Both the position numbers and the translations under genes were made by a program. Shown in pieces: positions 36,475 through 47,011 of a stretch of 64,000 nt of DNA (positions within the stretch are counted from its first letter, which is position 1; each line of letters starts with the position of its first letter). The stretch lies in contig NZ_CP031598.1 in the NCBI RefSeq assembly GCF_008728195.1, positions 5,332,001 to 5,396,000 on the forward strand, written 5' to 3'. Below the pieces are notes generated by a model that saw only the letters and a list, made by a program, of their open reading frames with translations, did not search any database and was not told the origin of the DNA. This stretch comes from Roseovarius indicus (lineage in GTDB: Bacteria > Pseudomonadota > Alphaproteobacteria > Rhodobacterales > Rhodobacteraceae).

Positions 36475-38745
36475 TTATCCCACCTTGCACGCCGCCAGGA
36501 CTGCCATGTTGAGAATATCACTGGCCGTCGACGTCGAAGAGCAAATCTGAATCGATTTGTCGATACCCGCAAGGATCGGTCCGATCACGGTCGCTCCGGC
36601 CATTTCCTGCATAAGCTTGGTGGATATCGACGCCGAATGCCGGGCCGGTACGACGAGGATGTTCGCCGGGCCGGTCAGGCGTTGGAACGGATAGTAATCC
36701 TGGGCAGCCTTGTTCAGGGCCACGTCGACCGTCATCTCGCCCTCGAACTCGAAATCGACCCCGCGCGCTTCAAGGACCATGGGCGCCCGGTGCATCTTCT
36801 CGGCCCGCTCTGACCTGGGATACCCGAAGGTGGAAAACGACACGAACGCCACGCGCGGCTCGATCCCAAGGCCGCGCGCCACATCGGCTGCCCGTTCGGC
36901 AATGTTCGCAAGGTCTTCCTCGTCCGGCCATTCATGCACCAGCGTATCGGTGATCATGACGATCCGACCTTTGTGCAAGAGCGTCGTCACACCGACGGCC
37001 CCATGTTCAGCGTCAGCGTCGAAAACGTGATTGATCCGGTCGAGGACATGGGCCGACTTGCGCGTCGCTCCTGTCACGAGACCGTCGCCATGACCGTGGG
37101 CCAACATCAGGGCCGAGAACACATGCCTGTCACGTGCCGCGAGGCGGTGAATGTCTTGCTGGTCGAAACCACGCCGCTGCAGTTTGCCGTAGAGGAAGGA
37201 TTTGTATTCCTCGAGGTGCTCGGTCTTGGCGGCGTTGGTGATTTCGATCTCGTCGAAGGCATCGCCAAGACCGGCAGCCTCGAGCTTTTGTTTCACGTCT
37301 TCGTCGCGACCAACCACAACCGCATGTCCAAAGCCCGTGCGGGTGTACTGCACCGCGGCGCGAAGCACGCGGGGGTCATCACCCTCGGCAAAGATCATTC
37401 GGGCCTGGGCATTGCGGGCCCGTGCATTGATCGACCTCATGATGGACGCGGTTGGATCGAGCCGCGATTTCAACGCAAGTTCATAGGCGTCCATATCCAC
37501 GATCGGTCGCCGTGCGGCGCCGGTATCCATACAGGCGCGGGCCACGGCCGGCGGGATCGTGTGGATCAGGCGCGGGTCGAAGGGTGTAGGAATAATGTAA
37601 TCGCGCCCGAAAGACAGTTTCCTGCCATAGGCTATCGCCACTTCATCAGGCACGTCTTCTCGCGCCAACCGGGCAAGGGCATGAGCGCAGGCGATCTTCA
37701 TCTCGTCATTGATCGCCCGTGCATGCACGTCGAGCGCGCCGCGGAACAGGTACGGAAAGCCCAGGACATTGTTCACCTGGTTGGGATAGTCCGACCGGCC
37801 GGTTGCAACGATGGCGTCGGGCCGAACCTCGTGCGCATCTTCCGGGGTGATTTCCGGATCAGGGTTGGCCATGGCGAAGATCACCGGATCGGGAGCCATC
37901 GACTTGACCATGTCCTGCGTCACCGCACCTTTGACCGACACGCCGAGGAAGACGTCGGCATCCTTCATTGCCTCTTCCAGCGTCCGCAGCTCGGTACTCA
38001 CCGCGTGGGCCGACTTCCACTGGTTCATGCCGTCCTGGCGGCCCTGATATATGACTCCCTTGGTATCGCAGGCTATGCAGTTTTCGTGCCGTGCGCCCAT
38101 GGACTTGAGCAGTTCGATACAGGCGATGCCTGCGGCGCCGGCGCCGTTCAGAACGATACGGCAATCTTCGATCTTCTTACCCGAGAGGTGCAGCGCATTG
38201 ATGAGCCCCGCCGCACATATCACCGCCGTGCCGTGCTGATCGTCGTGAAAGACCGGAATATCCATCTGTTCCTTGAGCGTTTGCTCGATGATGAAGCATT
38301 CCGGTGCCTTGATATCTTCGAGATTGATGCCACCGAAGGTCGGGCCCATCAGCCTGACCGCCTTGATGAAATCCTCCGGATCTTCGGTATCGAGCTCGAT
38401 ATCGATGGAATTGACGTCAGCGAACCGCTTGAACAGCACCGCCTTGCCTTCCATCACCGGCTTCGAGCCCAGAGCGCCGAGATTGCCGAGACCGAGCACC
38501 GCCGTCCCGTTGGAAATCACTGCCACCAGGTTGCCCTTGTTCGTGTAATCGTAGGCAAGTTCGGGATTTCGCGCGATCTCTTCACAAGGCACCGCCACAC
38601 CGGGAGAATACGCCAGCGACAGGTCGCGTTGCGTGGTCATCGGCACGGTCGCCGTTACCTCGAACTTGCCGGGCGTGGGTTCGAGGTGGAAGGCAAGCGC
38701 CTCTTCACGGGAAAACTTGGGATTGGGCATGGTGTCCGCTGTCAT
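36475..38745 (-). CDS. maeB: NADP-dependent malic enzyme fused to phosphotransacetylase-like domain
   Basis: Converts malate to pyruvate with NADP. A 756-residue fusion of the MaeB type: malic domain (YSPGVAVPCEEI, KGNLVAVISNGTAVLGLGNLG), NAD-binding domain (DDQHGTAVICAAG, LNGAGAAGIA), then a C-terminal PTA/PTB domain from about 435 (IFAEGDDPRVLRAA, GIDKSIQICSSTSTASDI). The C-terminal domain is usually regulatory (acetyl-CoA) rather than catalytic. ATG 38745 is my choice; ATG 38730 has a slightly better spaced SD. Confidence 0.95.
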   Translation of the reverse strand: MTADTMPNPKFSREEALAFHLEPTPGKFEVTATVPMTTQRDLSLAYSPGVAVPCEEIARNPELAYDYTNKGNLVAVISNGTAVLGLGNLGALGSKPVMEGKAVLFKRFADVNSIDIELDTEDPEDFIKAVRLMGPTFGGINLEDIKAPECFIIEQTLKEQMDIPVFHDDQHGTAVICAAGLINALHLSGKKIEDCRIVLNGAGAAGIACIELLKSMGARHENCIACDTKGVIYQGRQDGMNQWKSAHAVSTELRTLEEAMKDADVFLGVSVKGAVTQDMVKSMAPDPVIFAMANPDPEITPEDAHEVRPDAIVATGRSDYPNQVNNVLGFPYLFRGALDVHARAINDEMKIACAHALARLAREDVPDEVAIAYGRKLSFGRDYIIPTPFDPRLIHTIPPAVARACMDTGAARRPIVDMDAYELALKSRLDPTASIMRSINARARNAQARMIFAEGDDPRVLRAAVQYTRTGFGHAVVVGRDEDVKQKLEAAGLGDAFDEIEITNAAKTEHLEEYKSFLYGKLQRRGFDQQDIHRLAARDRHVFSALMLAHGHGDGLVTGATRKSAHVLDRINHVFDADAEHGAVGVTTLLHKGRIVMITDTLVHEWPDEEDLANIAERAADVARGLGIEPRVAFVSFSTFGYPRSERAEKMHRAPMVLEARGVDFEFEGEMTVDVALNKAAQDYYPFQRLTGPANILVVPARHSASISTKLMQEMAGATVIGPILAGIDKSIQICSSTSTASDILNMAVLAACKVG

Positions 38746-38865
38746 TTGTCGATGTGTCGGTTGATCCTTACCGGGGGTTTGCCTGCGGCTCAACAGTGGT
38801 GAGAATTGGGTTTCGCCCGCGACGCGCCGTTTGTAAGGTCTGGCGAAGTAGGAACGGGGGAAATC

Positions 38866-41511
38866 GTGACGTCGCAGAAGCCAGCCGTGACGCCGATGAT
38901 GGCGCAGTACCTGGAGATCAAGGGGCAGTATCCCAATGCTCTCCTGTTCTATCGGATGGGCGATTTTTACGAACTTTTTTTCGACGATGCCGTTGCGGCA
39001 GCCGAGGCGCTGGATATCGCGCTGACGAAACGGGGCAAGCATCTGGGAGAAGATATCGCAATGTGCGGGGTGCCGGTGCATTCCGCCGAGGGATATTTGT
39101 TGACGTTGATCCGCAAGGGCTTTCGCGTGGCGGTGTGCGAACAGATGGAAGACCCGGCCGAAGCAAAGAAGCGTGGGTCGAAGTCGGTGGTGAAGCGCGA
39201 TGTCGTGCGTTTGGTCACGCCGGGCACCCTGACCGAAGAGAGCCTGCTGGAGGCCAGGCGTCATAATTTCCTCGCGAGTTTTTCACGCGTCCGCGGGGAA
39301 AGCGCGCTGGCATGGGTCGATATCTCGACAGGTAGCTTTCACGTCATGCCTTTGCCCGAGGTTCGCTTGGGGCCGGAACTGGCGAGATTGGCGCCCAGCG
39401 AGCTGATCCTTTCGGAAACCGATGAGTTGAACCTGGAGGACGTGACCGCCGAGGCCGGTGTTTCGGTGACACCTCTGGGTCGGTCTGCCTTTGACAGTAC
39501 GGGTGGGAACGATCGGCTTTGCGCGTTGTTTGGTGTCGAAACGCTCGAGGCCTTCGGCAGTTTCACGAGGCCGGAAATTGCCGCCATGGGCGCACTGGTC
39601 GAGTACCTGGAGATAACGCAGAAGGGCAAACTGCCGCTGTTGCGCACGCCTGTCCGCGAAGCGCAGGCACGTGTCATGCAGATAGACGCTGCCACGCGCC
39701 GCAATCTCGAATTGACCCACGCGCTTTCGGGCGGACGGTCGGGTTCGCTTCTGGCTGCGGTCGACCGGACGGTGACAGCCGGTGGCGGACGACTTATGGA
39801 GCGGCGTTTGTCATCTCCATCACGCGTGCTCGACGTGGTTCAGCAACGGCAGGATTGCGTGGCTTTTGCCGTGGAACAGTCTCGTTTCTGCAATGATCTG
39901 CGAGAGGCCTTGCGGCGCGTACCGGACCTTGATCGGGCCCTTTCACGGCTTGGTGTCGATCGTGCCGGACCGCGAGACCTTGCCGCGATCCGCAATGGTC
40001 TGACCCAAGCCGCGCAGATCGCCGGTTTCATCGGCGGGATGGACCTGCCTGATCTGATGACGCGTGCCGTGCGCGACCTGTCTGGCCATGACGAACTGCT
40101 CGATCTTCTTGACCAAGCCCTAGTTGCGGAGCCTCCACTCCTCGCGCGCGAGGGGGGGTTCATCGCGGAAGGATATGACCAAGAACTCGACGACGCGCGC
40201 CGCCTTCGGGATGAAGGTCGTGGCGTGATCGCGGGCATGCAAGCAGATTACGTCGAGCTTACCGGCATTCAGAGCCTGAAGATCAAGCACAACAACGTTC
40301 TGGGTTATTTCGTCGAAGTCACGGCGACGCATGCCGAAAAGATGCTTTCTGCTCCACTGAACGAAACCTTCAAACACCGCCAGACCACTGCCAATCAGGT
40401 CCGGTTCACCACGGTTCCGCTAAGCGAGATGGAAACCAAGATCCTGAATGCCGGCGGGCGAGCTCTCGATATCGAAAAAAGGCTCTACGAAAGCCTGAAA
40501 GCGTCGATACTGGACGAGTCGGCATCGCTATCCCAAACCGCGACGGCCTTGGCAGAGCTCGATCTGGCGACCGCGCTTGCAGATCTCGCTCGATCCGAAA
40601 ACTGGTGCCGGCCCAAGGTCGACGCGAGCCGCGCGCTTCTGATTGAAGGAGGGCGCCACCCGGTGGTGGAGCGCGCGCTTCGGTCGCAAGGCGGCGACCC
40701 TTTCATCGCAAACGACTGCGCCCTCGGCGACGACAGCGATATCTGGCTTCTTACCGGCCCGAACATGGCCGGCAAGTCGACTTTCCTTCGCCAGAACGCA
40801 CTGATCGCCGTGCTGGCCCAGATGGGCGCCTACGTTCCGGCGCGTTCTGCTCATATCGGCATGGTCAGCCAGCTCTTCAGCCGGGTCGGCGCGTCTGACG
40901 ACCTGGCCCGTGGGCGTTCGACCTTTATGGTCGAGATGGTGGAAACCGCCGCCATTCTCAACCAAGCCGACGATCATGCCCTGGTCATTCTCGACGAGAT
41001 CGGGCGCGGCACGGCGACGTATGACGGCCTTTCCATTGCTTGGGCCACGCTGGAGCATTTGCACGAAATCAATCGCTGCCGCGCCCTGTTTGCCACGCAT
41101 TATCACGAACTGACCAATCTCAGTGACAAGCTGGAGCGCGTCGACAATGCCACGGTCGCCGTCAAGGAACACGAAGGCGACGTTATTTTCCTGCATGAGG
41201 TGCGCCGTGGCGCTGCAGACCGGAGTTATGGGGTTCAGGTGGCCAAGCTGGCCGGTTTGCCGCAATCCGTGGTCGATCGGGCGCGCGTCGTTCTGGACGC
41301 CCTGGAAAAAGGCGAACGCGAAGGACACGGCAAGCGAGAAGCCTTTATCGACGACCTGCCGCTCTTCGCCGCGAGCCCGCCGCCGCAACCCAAGGCACCG
41401 ACAGAAACCTCACTTGCGGAGAAACGGCTCGGTGAAATCCTACCCGACGAGTTGACGCCGAGAGAAGCGCTCGAACTTGTCTACGAATTGAAAGGCCTTC
41501 TGAAAGGCTGA
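38866..41511 (+). CDS. mutS: DNA mismatch-repair protein MutS
   Basis: Recognises mismatches with the N-terminal FYE-type motif ([12 protein letters not shown], near residue 34). The 881-residue protein has the connector, lever, clamp and ATPase domains: Walker [15 protein letters not shown] around 631, then the STFMVEM and [13 protein letters not shown] motifs. It starts at GTG 38866 (GGGGGA five bases upstream); an in-frame ATG at 38806 would overlap the maeB promoter side and lacks an SD. Confidence 0.96.
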   Translation: MTSQKPAVTPMMAQYLEIKGQYPNALLFYRMGDFYELFFDDAVAAAEALDIALTKRGKHLGEDIAMCGVPVHSAEGYLLTLIRKGFRVAVCEQMEDPAEAKKRGSKSVVKRDVVRLVTPGTLTEESLLEARRHNFLASFSRVRGESALAWVDISTGSFHVMPLPEVRLGPELARLAPSELILSETDELNLEDVTAEAGVSVTPLGRSAFDSTGGNDRLCALFGVETLEAFGSFTRPEIAAMGALVEYLEITQKGKLPLLRTPVREAQARVMQIDAATRRNLELTHALSGGRSGSLLAAVDRTVTAGGGRLMERRLSSPSRVLDVVQQRQDCVAFAVEQSRFCNDLREALRRVPDLDRALSRLGVDRAGPRDLAAIRNGLTQAAQIAGFIGGMDLPDLMTRAVRDLSGHDELLDLLDQALVAEPPLLAREGGFIAEGYDQELDDARRLRDEGRGVIAGMQADYVELTGIQSLKIKHNNVLGYFVEVTATHAEKMLSAPLNETFKHRQTTANQVRFTTVPLSEMETKILNAGGRALDIEKRLYESLKASILDESASLSQTATALAELDLATALADLARSENWCRPKVDASRALLIEGGRHPVVERALRSQGGDPFIANDCALGDDSDIWLLTGPNMAGKSTFLRQNALIAVLAQMGAYVPARSAHIGMVSQLFSRVGASDDLARGRSTFMVEMVETAAILNQADDHALVILDEIGRGTATYDGLSIAWATLEHLHEINRCRALFATHYHELTNLSDKLERVDNATVAVKEHEGDVIFLHEVRRGAADRSYGVQVAKLAGLPQSVVDRARVVLDALEKGEREGHGKREAFIDDLPLFAASPPPQPKAPTETSLAEKRLGEILPDELTPREALELVYELKGLLKG

Positions 41512-41515
41512 CGCA

Positions 41516-42076
41516 TCAGCTCTGGAAAGAAGACACGCCCACCTGTGCCGGCCGCAGAATTCGATCGTAAAGCATGAATCCCTGTGCCGAGACCTGGATG
41601 ATGTCGCCCTGCTTCGTGCCAGGCAACGGCGCTTCGAACATCGCCTCGTGCTGTTGCGGATCAAACCGGTCGCCGACCTGCGGATCGATGACCCGGATGC
41701 CGTGCTTTTCGAAGACCTTGATCAACTCGCGCATGGTCAGCTCGATCCCCTCGATCATGGGGCCAGCCACCTCGCGCTGTTCATCGGTCACGGATTCGAC
41801 GGCACGCTTCATGTTGTCATAGACCGGCAACATGTCACGAGCCAATTTGGAACCGCCGTAGTTCTCCGCCTCTGTCCGGTCTTTCGCCGCGCGTTTCCGC
41901 GCGTTTTCGGCATCGGCGAGCGCCCGCATGAATTTGTCCTGCAGGGCATCGCGTTCCGCCCTTAGCGTTTCGACCTCGTCCTGTTCCTCCGGGCCGTCAT
42001 CCGCCATGGAAGCTTCTACTTCTGCCTCCGCCTCGGCGATATCGTCCAGGAACCGGTCTTCGTCACGCTCTGCCAT
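41516..42076 (-). CDS. grpE: Nucleotide exchange factor GrpE
   Basis: Exchanges ADP for ATP on DnaK. The 186-residue protein has a long acidic coiled coil at the N-terminus (about 10-85), the DNMKRAVES helix and the C-terminal beta domain with DPQQHEAMFE and VSAQGFMLYDRILRPAQVGVS. Encoded 10 bp downstream of hrcA; dnaK and dnaJ are not in the window. Confidence 0.96.
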   Translation of the reverse strand: MAERDEDRFLDDIAEAEAEVEASMADDGPEEQDEVETLRAERDALQDKFMRALADAENARKRAAKDRTEAENYGGSKLARDMLPVYDNMKRAVESVTDEQREVAGPMIEGIELTMRELIKVFEKHGIRVIDPQVGDRFDPQQHEAMFEAPLPGTKQGDIIQVSAQGFMLYDRILRPAQVGVSSFQS

Positions 42077-42086
42077 TCTTGCACCT

Positions 42087-43151
42087 CTAACTTCGGTCCG
42101 CGATCAGTTTGCCGACGATCTGCGCCGTGTAGTCAACGATCGGCACGATGCGGCCATAGTTCAAGCGCGTCGGGCCAATCACGCCCACCGCGCCAATAAT
42201 CTTTCGGTCAGCGTTCATATATGGAGAGACCACCAAAGAGGAACCCGAAAGTGAGAAAAGTTTGTTCTCTGAGCCAATAAAAATTCGCACGCCCTCGCCC
42301 TCATCGGCGAGTTCGAGAAATTCAGCGATGTCACGCTTGCGCTCGAGGTCGTCAAACAGCGTTCTGATACGGTCGAGGTCCTCTTCCTCGGTCTCGGGGT
42401 TCAGCAAATTCGAACGTCCGCGCACGATCAGCCTTTCGTAGTTGTCTGATTCGCCCTCCCAGATGGCGAGGCCGCTTTCGACCAGTTGCTGGGCCAACTG
42501 GTCAATCTCCTGCCGGCGTGACTCGATCTCCTTGGCGATGACCGATTGAAGGCCGGACAGCGTCTTTCCTTCGACCAGCGCGTTCAGGAAATTCGCCGCC
42601 TCCCGCATCGAACTGGGCGTTTGGCCCGGTGGCGGCGTAAATATACGGTTTTCGACATGTCCGTCGGCAAAAACGAGGACGACAAGCGCGCGATCATGTC
42701 CGAGGCCGACGAACTCGATATGCTTGATCGGCGCTTCATGCTTTGGCGCCAGCACCAGGGACGCGCCGTGGGTCACACCGGAAAGTGCCGAGCCGATCCG
42801 GTCAAGCGCCGTGCCAACATCATCGGAATTGCTTCCGAGTGTGGCATCGATCATCTGCCGGTCCGTGCTATTCAGGTCGCCGACTTCGAGTAGCCCGTCC
42901 ACGAACATCCTCAAGCCTTCTTGCGTCGGGATACGGCCTGCGGAAACGTGCGGGCTATTGAGGAGGCCAAGATACTCCAGATCCTGCATCACATTGCGGA
43001 TTGTCGCAGCGCTGACCTTCTCGCTCATGTTGCGCGTCAACGTGCGAGAGCCCACAGGATCGCCCGTTGCGAGATAAGTTTCGACGACGCGACGAAACAC
43101 TTCGCGCGAGCGCGCGTTCATCTCTTCGAGAACCTTGCCTGCGTCGTTCAT
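42087..43151 (-). CDS. hrcA: Heat-inducible transcription repressor HrcA
   Basis: HrcA normally represses chaperone genes through the CIRCE element and is kept active by GroEL. The 354-residue protein has the N-terminal winged helix (YLATGDPVGSRTLTRN, AATIRNVMQDLEYLGLL, HVSAGRIPT) and the C-terminal GAF-like region. I chose ATG 43151 because the -10 box at 43183-43188 rules out the upstream ATG at 43184 and AAGAAGG at 43164-43170 can serve it. I saw no CIRCE repeat in this window. Confidence 0.93.
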   Translation of the reverse strand: MNDAGKVLEEMNARSREVFRRVVETYLATGDPVGSRTLTRNMSEKVSAATIRNVMQDLEYLGLLNSPHVSAGRIPTQEGLRMFVDGLLEVGDLNSTDRQMIDATLGSNSDDVGTALDRIGSALSGVTHGASLVLAPKHEAPIKHIEFVGLGHDRALVVLVFADGHVENRIFTPPPGQTPSSMREAANFLNALVEGKTLSGLQSVIAKEIESRRQEIDQLAQQLVESGLAIWEGESDNYERLIVRGRSNLLNPETEEEDLDRIRTLFDDLERKRDIAEFLELADEGEGVRIFIGSENKLFSLSGSSLVVSPYMNADRKIIGAVGVIGPTRLNYGRIVPIVDYTAQIVGKLIADRS

Positions 43152-43182
43152 GCCGAAGGACATCCTTCTTACGTGATCCGCC

Positions 43183-43210
43183 ATTAAAGACGGACAAATG
43201 AAAACGTCAA
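43183..43210 (-). promoter_or_regulatory. Probable promoter of hrcA-grpE
   Basis: Minus strand TTGACG (43205-43210) and TTTAAT (43183-43188) are 16 bp apart. The -10 overlaps the ATG at 43184, so that codon cannot be the start used from this promoter. It resembles a housekeeping rather than a heat-shock promoter. Confidence 0.45.
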
Positions 43211-43274
43211 TCGGGGTTGCGCATGCCGATGGCGGACATGTATCCCCAACGCACCAAATAACGAGGTATTTGCC

Positions 43275-43991
43275 ATGCGGCCTTCCGGGAGAGACTTAAG
43301 CGAGATGCGTCCGGTTTCAATCGAAACCGGGGTTACGAAACATGCAGAAGGCTCGTGCCTGATCAAGGTCGGTGACACGCATGTTTTGTGCACCGCGACG
43401 ATCGAAGACCGCGTGCCGCCGTTCATCAAGGGATCAGGCCTTGGCTGGGTAACGGCGGAGTACGGTATGCTGCCCCGGTCGACCACCAGCCGCATGCGGC
43501 GCGAGGCCACGGCGGGCAAACAAGGCGGGCGTACTGTCGAAATTCAGCGGCTGATCGGCCGTAGCCTTCGGGCCGGGATTGATCGGGTTGCGCTGGGCGA
43601 ACGGCAAATCACGGTTGACTGCGACGTCATCCAGGCCGATGGCGGCACCCGTTGCGCCTCGATCACCGGGGGATGGGTCGCGCTTCGCCTCGCGGTTCAG
43701 AAGCTGATGAAAGTCGGTGACGTTATCAGCGACCCGATGACCGACCCTGTTGCGGCTGTCAGCTGCGGCATTTACGCGGGGCAACCCGTGCTGGACCTCG
43801 ATTATCCCGAAGATAGCGATGCCGGCGTCGATGGAAACTTCATCATGACCGCGTCGGGCCAGCTGATCGAGGTTCAGATGAGCGCTGAAGGCGCAACCTT
43901 CTCGCGCTCTCAGATGGATCAACTCATGGATCTTGCAGACAAGGGCGTTCGCGAACTGGTCGAAGCACAGAACGCGGCGGTCAATGCGTAA
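43275..43991 (+). CDS. rph: Ribonuclease PH
   Basis: A phosphorolytic 3'-5' exonuclease that trims tRNA precursors. The 238-residue protein begins [17 protein letters not shown] and has the conserved [20 protein letters not shown] segment (here [14 protein letters not shown]), [14 protein letters not shown] and [13 protein letters not shown]. Divergent from hrcA, a conserved arrangement in alphaproteobacteria. It overlaps rdgB by 8 bp. Confidence 0.97.
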   Translation: MRPSGRDLSEMRPVSIETGVTKHAEGSCLIKVGDTHVLCTATIEDRVPPFIKGSGLGWVTAEYGMLPRSTTSRMRREATAGKQGGRTVEIQRLIGRSLRAGIDRVALGERQITVDCDVIQADGGTRCASITGGWVALRLAVQKLMKVGDVISDPMTDPVAAVSCGIYAGQPVLDLDYPEDSDAGVDGNFIMTASGQLIEVQMSAEGATFSRSQMDQLMDLADKGVRELVEAQNAAVNA

Positions 43992-44592
43992 GTTTTCGGG
44001 CGATACACTTCTGGTCGCAACGCATAACGCCGGCAAGCTGGAAGAAATCGGCAATTTGTTGGAGCCTTACGGCGTCGGTGTCTTGGGCGCCGCCGAAAAA
44101 AACTTGCCTGAGCCAGAGGAAACCGAAACCACGTTCGTCGGAAATGCCCGGATCAAGGCTCACGCCGCGGCCAAAGCCACCGGCCTGCCGGCGCTTTCCG
44201 ATGATAGCGGTATCGAGATCGACGCTCTAGGCGGCCGGCCGGGTGTCTGGACAGCGAATTGGGCTGAAACGGAAACCGGACGAGACTTCGTTATGGCGAT
44301 GACGCGGGCGCATGACGAGCTGCTTCAGGCCCAAGCCCCCCAACCCTGGACGGCGCGCTTCTGCTGCACCCTCGTGCTCGCCTGGCCCGACGGACATGAT
44401 GAAGTCTTTCCCGGAACCGTGGAAGGACGCATCGTCTGGCCCATGCGGGGGAGCGAAGGCCACGGCTATGACCCGGTTTTCCAACCGGACGGGTATGATG
44501 TGACATTCGGTGAGATGGATCGCTGGGGAAAGAACCGCATCAGCCATAGGGCCGACGCCTTCGCCAAGCTCGTGCAGGGCTGCTTTGACTGA
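43984..44592 (+). CDS. rdgB: RdgB/HAM1 non-canonical purine NTP pyrophosphatase
   Basis: Removes dITP, dXTP and similar nucleotides. The 202-residue protein has [14 protein letters not shown] at its start, [29 protein letters not shown] and the final [13 protein letters not shown] 43984 sits inside the last codons of rph; the frame open to 43933 is a shadow of rph. It overlaps hemW by 8 bp. Confidence 0.95.
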   Translation: MRKFSGDTLLVATHNAGKLEEIGNLLEPYGVGVLGAAEKNLPEPEETETTFVGNARIKAHAAAKATGLPALSDDSGIEIDALGGRPGVWTANWAETETGRDFVMAMTRAHDELLQAQAPQPWTARFCCTLVLAWPDGHDEVFPGTVEGRIVWPMRGSEGHGYDPVFQPDGYDVTFGEMDRWGKNRISHRADAFAKLVQGCFD

Positions 44593-45742
44593 CGATTGGC
44601 AGAATGGTGGCTTCGGCCTCTACATTCACTGGCCTTTCTGCGAAGCCAAATGCCCCTATTGCGATTTCAACTCGCACGTCACCCGAAACATCGACCAGAA
44701 CCGCTGGAAGAGAGCCTATTTATCCGAGATAGATCGCTATGCGGAAATGCTCCCGAACCGTGTGTTGAACACGGTTTACTTCGGTGGCGGCACGCCCAGC
44801 CTGATGGATCCCAGCGTTGTTTCTGACGTTCTTGAGCGAATCCGCAAAAGCTGGCCCGTTGCGAACGACCTTGAAGTCACGCTGGAAGCCAACCCGGGCT
44901 CAGTCGAAGCGGGGCGCTTTTCAGCGTATGCAGACGCCGGCGTTTCCAGGGTTTCCATGGGCGTTCAAGCATTGAACGATGCTGATCTGCGCAAGCTCGG
45001 GCGCATTCATTCAGTTGCCGAAGCTTACCAAGCGTTTGATATCGCAAGAAAATTCTTCAATCGTGTGAGTTTTGACCTGATCTATGCGCGCCAGGATCAG
45101 ACAGTCGAAGCCTGGCGCAGTGAACTCAAAGAAGCCTTGTCGATGGCCGTGGATCATCTTTCTCTTTACCAGCTCACCATTGAACCTGGTACGGCCTTCG
45201 GAGAGCGATTTGAACGAGGAAAACTGCGCGGTTTGCCCGATGACGACCGATCCGGCGATTTGTACGAGGCGACGCAAGAAATCTGCGGTACAGCGGGCCT
45301 TCCGGCATATGAGGTGTCCAACCATGCCAAACCTGGTGCGGAATCCCGGCACAACCTTGTCTATTGGCGCTATGGTGATTACTGCGGAATTGGGCCCGGG
45401 GCCCATGGACGGATCACACTTGATGGTCAACGCCACGCCACCGAGGCGTTCTGGCAACCAGGAAAATGGCTTGCCGGGGTAGAGGCTTCCGAGAAAGTTG
45501 AAGACCGAAGCGCGATTGGGGGCCAAGATCAAGCCGACGAGTATCTCATGATGGGCCTTCGTCTCACCGATGGCATTGATGCACGGCGGTACAAGGCTAT
45601 GTCTGAAAAGGACCTGTCAGCCAACACGCTGACTCGGCTCGAGGAGATCGGCATGATCGTGCAGGACAGACACTATATTCGGGCCACTGCCGGGGGCCGG
45701 ATGGTCCTCAACGCCGTGATAAAAGAGCTTCTCTCGGATTAA
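44585..45742 (+). CDS. hemW: Radical SAM haem chaperone HemW
   Basis: HemW is a haem-trafficking radical SAM protein related to HemN. The 385-residue product starts (M)[18 protein letters not shown]; the cluster cysteines are C19, C23 and C26 in CEAKCPYCDFN, and the GGGTPSLM and NPGSVEAGR motifs follow. The only sensible start is TTG 44585, overlapping rdgB by 8 bp, since the upstream ATG at 44510 would read 25 codons of rdgB out of frame. Confidence 0.92.
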   Translation: MTDDWQNGGFGLYIHWPFCEAKCPYCDFNSHVTRNIDQNRWKRAYLSEIDRYAEMLPNRVLNTVYFGGGTPSLMDPSVVSDVLERIRKSWPVANDLEVTLEANPGSVEAGRFSAYADAGVSRVSMGVQALNDADLRKLGRIHSVAEAYQAFDIARKFFNRVSFDLIYARQDQTVEAWRSELKEALSMAVDHLSLYQLTIEPGTAFGERFERGKLRGLPDDDRSGDLYEATQEICGTAGLPAYEVSNHAKPGAESRHNLVYWRYGDYCGIGPGAHGRITLDGQRHATEAFWQPGKWLAGVEASEKVEDRSAIGGQDQADEYLMMGLRLTDGIDARRYKAMSEKDLSANTLTRLEEIGMIVQDRHYIRATAGGRMVLNAVIKELLSD

Positions 45743-45745
45743 ACC

Positions 45746-46099
45746 ATGCGGATCGTCTGGCTTGTCTTGGGACTGCTCTGCATTGGCCTTGGGCTTGTTG
45801 GTGTTGTCTTGCCTCTTCTTCCCACCGTACCGTTCATGCTCCTCGCCGCGTTTTGCTTCGCGCGTTCTTCGGAACGACTTCATCATTGGCTTCTGACGCA
45901 CCCGCAATTCGGCCCCGCCATCACCGACTGGCGAGAAAGGGGTGCAGTAAGTTTAAGAGCGAAAAAACTTGCGACCGTGTCTATTGCAGCGGTTTTCGCC
46001 CTGTCCTTGGTTCTCGGTCTGCGCCCGATGATCCTGTTAATTCAGGCGAGCGTTCTCAGTTGTGTTCTTATCTTTCTGTGGACAAGACCTAGCTACTGA
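45746..46099 (+). CDS. DUF454 (YbaN-type) inner-membrane protein
   Basis: A 117-residue protein with two to three membrane helices (about 2-35 and 75-112) and the DUF454 pattern LPLLPTVPFMLLAAFCFARSSERLHHWL. It begins 3 bp after the hemW stop and ends with an 11-bp overlap of the convergent parB. Function unknown throughout the family. Confidence 0.87.
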   Translation: MRIVWLVLGLLCIGLGLVGVVLPLLPTVPFMLLAAFCFARSSERLHHWLLTHPQFGPAITDWRERGAVSLRAKKLATVSIAAVFALSLVLGLRPMILLIQASVLSCVLIFLWTRPSY

Positions 46100-46991
46100 C
46101 ACTCAGGATCCGGCAAAGATCGTCAAGCTGCTCAAGCGTGTCATAGGCGATAACGATCTGGCCGTTTTCTTTTCCCGGCTTGTGATCGATCAGTACTTTC
46201 ATTCCGAGCCCTGCTGACAGGTCTCCTTCAAGCGCCTTGGTGTCGGCATCCTTTTCCGACTTGGCCGTCGGGGTCGTTTTGGCTCCGGATGACGAGACAC
46301 TCTTGTTTTCCGACTTGGCCAACTTCTCCGCTTCGCGAACCGACAGGCCCTTCTTGATGATCTGCTTGGCCAGGGCCACCGGATCATCCGCGGTCACAAG
46401 TGTCCGTGCGTGCCCGGCCGATAGTTTTCCCTCGCGCACATAGGTCTGTACTTCGTCCGGAAGTGTCAAAAGACGCACAGAGTTCGCGATATGGCTACGG
46501 CTCTTGCCAAGTGCCGTGGCAAGACGCTCCTGTGTGTGGCCAAACTTTTCCATCAGTTGGTTGTAGCCGGCGGCTTCCTCCACAGCGTTGAGATCAGCCC
46601 GCTGGACGTTTTCTATGATCGCGACCTCGAGAACCTCGGTGTCATCGAATTCTCGAATTAGTGCCGGCACGGCATGCAGCTTCGCCATTTGCGCAGCGCG
46701 CCAGCGCCGTTCACCCGCGACGATCTCGAACTGCCCTTCCGACTTTGGACTCGGGCGAACAATAAGCGGCTGAATGATGCCTTTTTCGCGGATCGACGCA
46801 GCCAGGTCTTCCAGCGCCTCTGGATCGAATGCGCGCCGAGGCTGGTCGGGATTCGGAGCGATCATCTCGATGGGGATGACCCGATCAGGTTGTTTGGCGT
46901 CTCCTGCCTCTTCGCCATGCCCCTCGTTCACGTCTGCCATCAATGCCGACAACCCGCGTCCAAGACCGCGCTTGGGTTTCTTCTCTGCCAT
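46089..46991 (-). CDS. parB: Chromosome-partition protein ParB
   Basis: Binds parS, spreads as a CTP-dependent clamp and positions the origin. The 300-residue protein has the N-terminal LGRGLSALM box for ParA, the CTP-binding GERRWRAAQMA at 93-103, ENVQRADLNAVEEA, the HTH (TQERLATALGKSRSHIANSVRLL) and a C-terminal dimerisation domain. It is 20 bp downstream of parA; two perfect parS sites are 1.4 and 3.3 kb away. Confidence 0.98.
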   Translation of the reverse strand: MAEKKPKRGLGRGLSALMADVNEGHGEEAGDAKQPDRVIPIEMIAPNPDQPRRAFDPEALEDLAASIREKGIIQPLIVRPSPKSEGQFEIVAGERRWRAAQMAKLHAVPALIREFDDTEVLEVAIIENVQRADLNAVEEAAGYNQLMEKFGHTQERLATALGKSRSHIANSVRLLTLPDEVQTYVREGKLSAGHARTLVTADDPVALAKQIIKKGLSVREAEKLAKSENKSVSSSGAKTTPTAKSEKDADTKALEGDLSAGLGMKVLIDHKPGKENGQIVIAYDTLEQLDDLCRILSVSS

Positions 46992-47011
46992 CCCGGCCTC
47001 TCCCTTGTTTT

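Noticed and set aside
36934..38802. 622-codon frame antisense to maeB
   Set aside because: Shadow of the malic enzyme gene, no motif of its own.
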